From contig CAJWVP010000146.1 in NCBI GenBank assembly GCA_913048145.1, positions 1 through 7,259 of the forward strand: DNA of 7,259 nt, in the 5' to 3' direction. Under the pieces are notes generated by a model. The model was not told the origin of the DNA, ran no database searches, and saw only the letters and a list, made by a program, of their open reading frames with translations. Below are positions 5,335 to 7,259 of this stretch, piece by piece. How positions within the stretch are numbered: the stretch's first letter is position 1; each line of letters starts with the position of its first letter. The DNA is from an uncultured Rhodospirillaceae bacterium (GTDB lineage: Bacteria > Pseudomonadota > Alphaproteobacteria > Rhodospirillales > Casp-alpha2). The position numbers were made by a program, and so were the translations under genes.

Positions 5335-6603
5335 TTGAGTAAATCAGCCGGCGGCGATTCAAAAAATACCCTCTACTGCTCGTTCTGCGGCAAAAGCCAG
5401 CATGAGGTGCGCAAGCTTATCGCAGGTCCGACAGTATTCATCTGCGACGAGTGCGTCGAGCTTTGCATGGACATCATCCGTGAGGAGCACAAGACCAGCC
5501 TTGTGAAATCCGGTGACGGCGTACCAACGCCAGCGGATATATGCCGAGTTCTGAGCGATTACGTGATCGGTCAAGATCGCGCCAAGCGCGTTCTCTCGGT
5601 GGCGGTCCATAACCATTATAAACGCCTGGGCCACGGCTCGACAAAAAACACCGACGTGGAGCTAGCGAAATCCAATATCCTGCTGATCGGCCCCACCGGT
5701 TGCGGTAAGACCTTGCTAGCTCAGACCCTGGCCCGCATCCTCGACGTGCCGTTTACCATGGCCGACGCCACGACCCTCACGGAAGCGGGTTACGTTGGCG
5801 AAGATGTAGAGAACATTATCCTCAAGCTGTTGCAGGCCGCAGACTACAACGTGGAGCGCGCGCAGCGCGGTATCGTATACATAGACGAGGTCGACAAGAT
5901 TTCCCGCAAGTCGGACAATCCCTCCATCACCCGTGATGTGTCGGGTGAGGGGGTCCAGCAAGCGCTTCTGAAGATTATGGAGGGCACGGTTGCCAGCGTT
6001 CCTCCGCAGGGTGGCCGTAAGCATCCGCAGCAAGAGTTCCTCCAAGTCGACACAACAAATATACTATTCGTATGCGGTGGGGCTTTCGCAGGCCTGGATA
6101 AAATCATTTCCCAGCGTGGGAAGGGGACGTCCATCGGCTTCGGCGCCGACGTAGCCGTCGAGGAAGACCGCAAGACGGGCGAAATCCTGAAAGGAGTTGA
6201 ACCCGAAGACCTATTGAAATTCGGTCTTATTCCAGAATTTGTCGGTCGTCTGCCGGTCGTCGCGACCCTGGAAGACCTGGACGAATCCGCGTTGGTGGAA
6301 ATCCTCACCAAGCCGAAGAACGCGCTCGTCAAGCAATACCAGCGCCTGTTCGAAATGGAAGACACCAAGCTCACGTTCTCCGACGGCGCGCTGGAGGCCA
6401 TCGCCGAGAAAGCCGTGGAACGCAAGACTGGCGCCCGAGGGCTGCGCTCAATCATGGAAAACATCCTTCTGGATACTATGTTCGATTTACCAGAGCTGGA
6501 AGGGATTGAGGAAGTGGTTATCAACCGCGAGGTTGCCGATGACAATGCGTCCCCACTGTTCATTTACTCGGACCGCCAGGAAGACGTGGAAACGTCTGCC
6601 TAA
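5335..6603 (+). CDS. clpX: ATP-dependent Clp protease ATP-binding subunit ClpX
   Basis: ClpX is the hexameric AAA+ unfoldase that recognises tagged substrates and threads them into ClpP. With the TTG start the protein has 422 residues, the normal length. The N-terminal zinc-binding dimerisation domain has Cys15, Cys18, Cys37 and Cys40 (YCSFCGKS, FICDECVE). The AAA+ module shows Walker A GPTGCGKT at 119-126, pore loop GYVG at 152-155, Walker B YIDEVDK with Asp184-Glu185, and the RKH substrate loop at 228-230. It also shows the ClpP-docking IGF loop at 267-269, the arginine finger in PEFVGRLP (Arg305), and sensor 2 in GARGLR (Arg368). All key residues are intact. The gene lies 219 bp after clpP and 128 bp before lon. 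Expression may respond to heat shock, given the candidate upstream element, but this is unproven. Confidence 0.98.
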   Translation: MSKSAGGDSKNTLYCSFCGKSQHEVRKLIAGPTVFICDECVELCMDIIREEHKTSLVKSGDGVPTPADICRVLSDYVIGQDRAKRVLSVAVHNHYKRLGHGSTKNTDVELAKSNILLIGPTGCGKTLLAQTLARILDVPFTMADATTLTEAGYVGEDVENIILKLLQAADYNVERAQRGIVYIDEVDKISRKSDNPSITRDVSGEGVQQALLKIMEGTVASVPPQGGRKHPQQEFLQVDTTNILFVCGGAFAGLDKIISQRGKGTSIGFGADVAVEEDRKTGEILKGVEPEDLLKFGLIPEFVGRLPVVATLEDLDESALVEILTKPKNALVKQYQRLFEMEDTKLTFSDGALEAIAEKAVERKTGARGLRSIMENILLDTMFDLPELEGIEEVVINREVADDNASPLFIYSDRQEDVETSA

Positions 6604-6624
6604 GTGGGCATTTGGCGGAGAGGC

Positions 6625-6653
6625 CTTGACCTGACGCACGAACGAGCCAATCT
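6625..6653 (+). promoter_or_regulatory. Candidate heat-shock (RpoH-type) promoter of lon
   Basis: CTTGAC (6625-6630) is followed by 16 bases and CCAATCT (6647-6653). Alphaproteobacterial RpoH promoters resemble CTTGAC, a spacer of about 15-18 bases, and CYTATNT; the -10 here differs at one defined position. lon is a classical heat-shock gene. The position, about 80-105 bp before the GTG start, leaves a leader of roughly 70 bases. The match is visible; its use is inferred. Confidence 0.4.
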
Positions 6654-6731
6654 CTTCTCATGATGCTACAGATATCTTGATTTGATCGAATTCATTCGCC
6701 CACCCTTGAAGAGAATGTAAGGCAGGCCAAC

Positions 6732-7259
6732 GTGACTAATCCGACTAAACAATTCCCGGTTCTTCCGCTTCGCGACATCGTCGTTTTTCCACATATGATA
6801 GTGCCGCTGTTCGTCGGCCGCGAAAAATCTGTCCGGGCACTCGAAGATGTAATGCAGGATGATAAGCAAATTCTTCTGGTCGCCCAGAAAAACGCCTCTC
6901 AGGATGACCCTGAAGCCGATGATATCTATAACGTCGGTACCGTGTCCACGGTCTTACAACTTTTGAAACTGCCCGATGGTACCGTAAAAGTGCTAGTCGA
7001 AGGTTCTCATCGCGCGAAGATTACGGGCTACATTGACAATCCAGATTTTTTCCAGGTCGAAGCGGAGATCATTGAGGAACCACTGAACGACGACGAAGAC
7101 ATTGAAGGCCTGTCGCGCTCCGTAGTCACCCAGTTCGAACAATACATTAAGCTGAACAAGAAAATCCCGCCTGAAGTTCTTGTTTCCATTAATCAAATTG
7201 AGAATGTTGAAAAGTTAGCGGACACGGTGGCCTCTCACCTTGCGTTGAAGATTTCTGAA
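6732..7259 (+). CDS. lon: Lon protease (ATP-dependent serine protease La), N-terminal part
   Basis: Lon degrades misfolded and selected regulatory proteins in the cytoplasm, with the AAA+ motor and Ser-Lys protease on one chain. The window holds 176 codons, open to the right edge, so only the N-terminal substrate-recognition (LON) domain is visible. Characteristic segments are FPVLPLRDIVVFPHMIVPLF (residues 8-27), VGREKSV, ILLVAQK, VGTVSTVLQLLKLPDGTVKV, LVEG, QFEQYIKLNKKIPPEVL and LADTVASHLALK. These follow the E. coli Lon N-terminus closely. The start is a GTG at 6732, with a weak AAGG nine bases upstream; an ATG at 6715 is out of frame and meets TAA at once. The ATPase and protease domains lie outside the window. 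clpX is the upstream neighbour, and hupB often follows lon in related genomes. Confidence 0.96.
   Translation, partial: MTNPTKQFPVLPLRDIVVFPHMIVPLFVGREKSVRALEDVMQDDKQILLVAQKNASQDDPEADDIYNVGTVSTVLQLLKLPDGTVKVLVEGSHRAKITGYIDNPDFFQVEAEIIEEPLNDDEDIEGLSRSVVTQFEQYIKLNKKIPPEVLVSINQIENVEKLADTVASHLALKISE

Noticed and set aside
5844..6563. A 239-codon open frame on the minus strand
   Set aside because: It is antisense to clpX, which is fully conserved there. The product is Ser/Arg-rich in the way typical of shadow frames.
6604..6703. GTGGGC and GCCCAC flanking the clpX-lon gap
   Set aside because: It is a 6-bp match with an 88-base loop, readily expected by chance.
6666..6869. A short minus-strand open frame before and inside lon
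   Set aside because: It overlaps the conserved lon coding region on the + strand and has no family resemblance.
1..7259. CRISPR array, insertion sequence, phage or toxin-antitoxin genes
   Set aside because: I saw no regularly spaced repeats, transposase or integrase motifs, or paired small genes of such types in the window.

Overview
This window looks like a chromosomal segment of an alphaproteobacterium. The evidence is the gene order tRNA-Leu, tig, clpP, clpX, lon, which is a familiar alphaproteobacterial arrangement, together with the alphaproteobacterial style of the ClpP and ClpX N-termini. GGAG-type ribosome binding sites and moderately GC-rich codon use agree with this. The sequence alone does not fix genus or family. 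Most of the window is well-understood core biology. I do not see a convincing undescribed multi-gene system.

Left part (1-1963), metabolic genes. The 3' portion of a medium-chain (MDR, zinc-type) alcohol/polyol dehydrogenase gene enters from the left on the + strand and ends at 497. It converges, with 9 bp between stop codons, on a two-gene minus-strand unit: a GFA/CENP-V-like zinc protein (1963 to 1538), then an NAD-dependent D-2-hydroxyacid dehydrogenase (1505 to 507). Both minus-strand genes have good Shine-Dalgarno sequences and are 32 bp apart, so they are probably cotranscribed. Their substrates cannot be read from the sequence.

Middle part (1964-2753), a gap of about 790 bp with no intact gene. 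It holds the upstream region of the GFA-like gene, including a pair of 7-bp direct repeats 21 bp apart. It also holds the decayed remnant of a class I SAM-dependent methyltransferase gene (about 2180-2658, two in-frame stops and a frameshift), and then the promoter of the tRNA gene.

Right part (2686-7259), the proteostasis cluster. A near-consensus sigma-70-type promoter drives tRNA-Leu(UAG). It is followed by trigger factor (ribosome-associated chaperone and prolyl isomerase), ClpP (serine peptidase), ClpX (AAA+ unfoldase that docks on ClpP) and the first 176 codons of Lon protease, which runs off the right edge. Together these cover nascent-chain folding and ATP-dependent degradation. The intergenic gaps (58, 219 and 128 bp) leave room for internal promoters. 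Heat-shock-sigma-like candidates lie upstream of lon (best match) and upstream of clpX (inside a perfect 7-bp inverted repeat). The clpX start is best placed at a TTG codon at 5335, and the GFA-like protein start at the ATG ending at 1963; in both cases the ribosome binding site decides.
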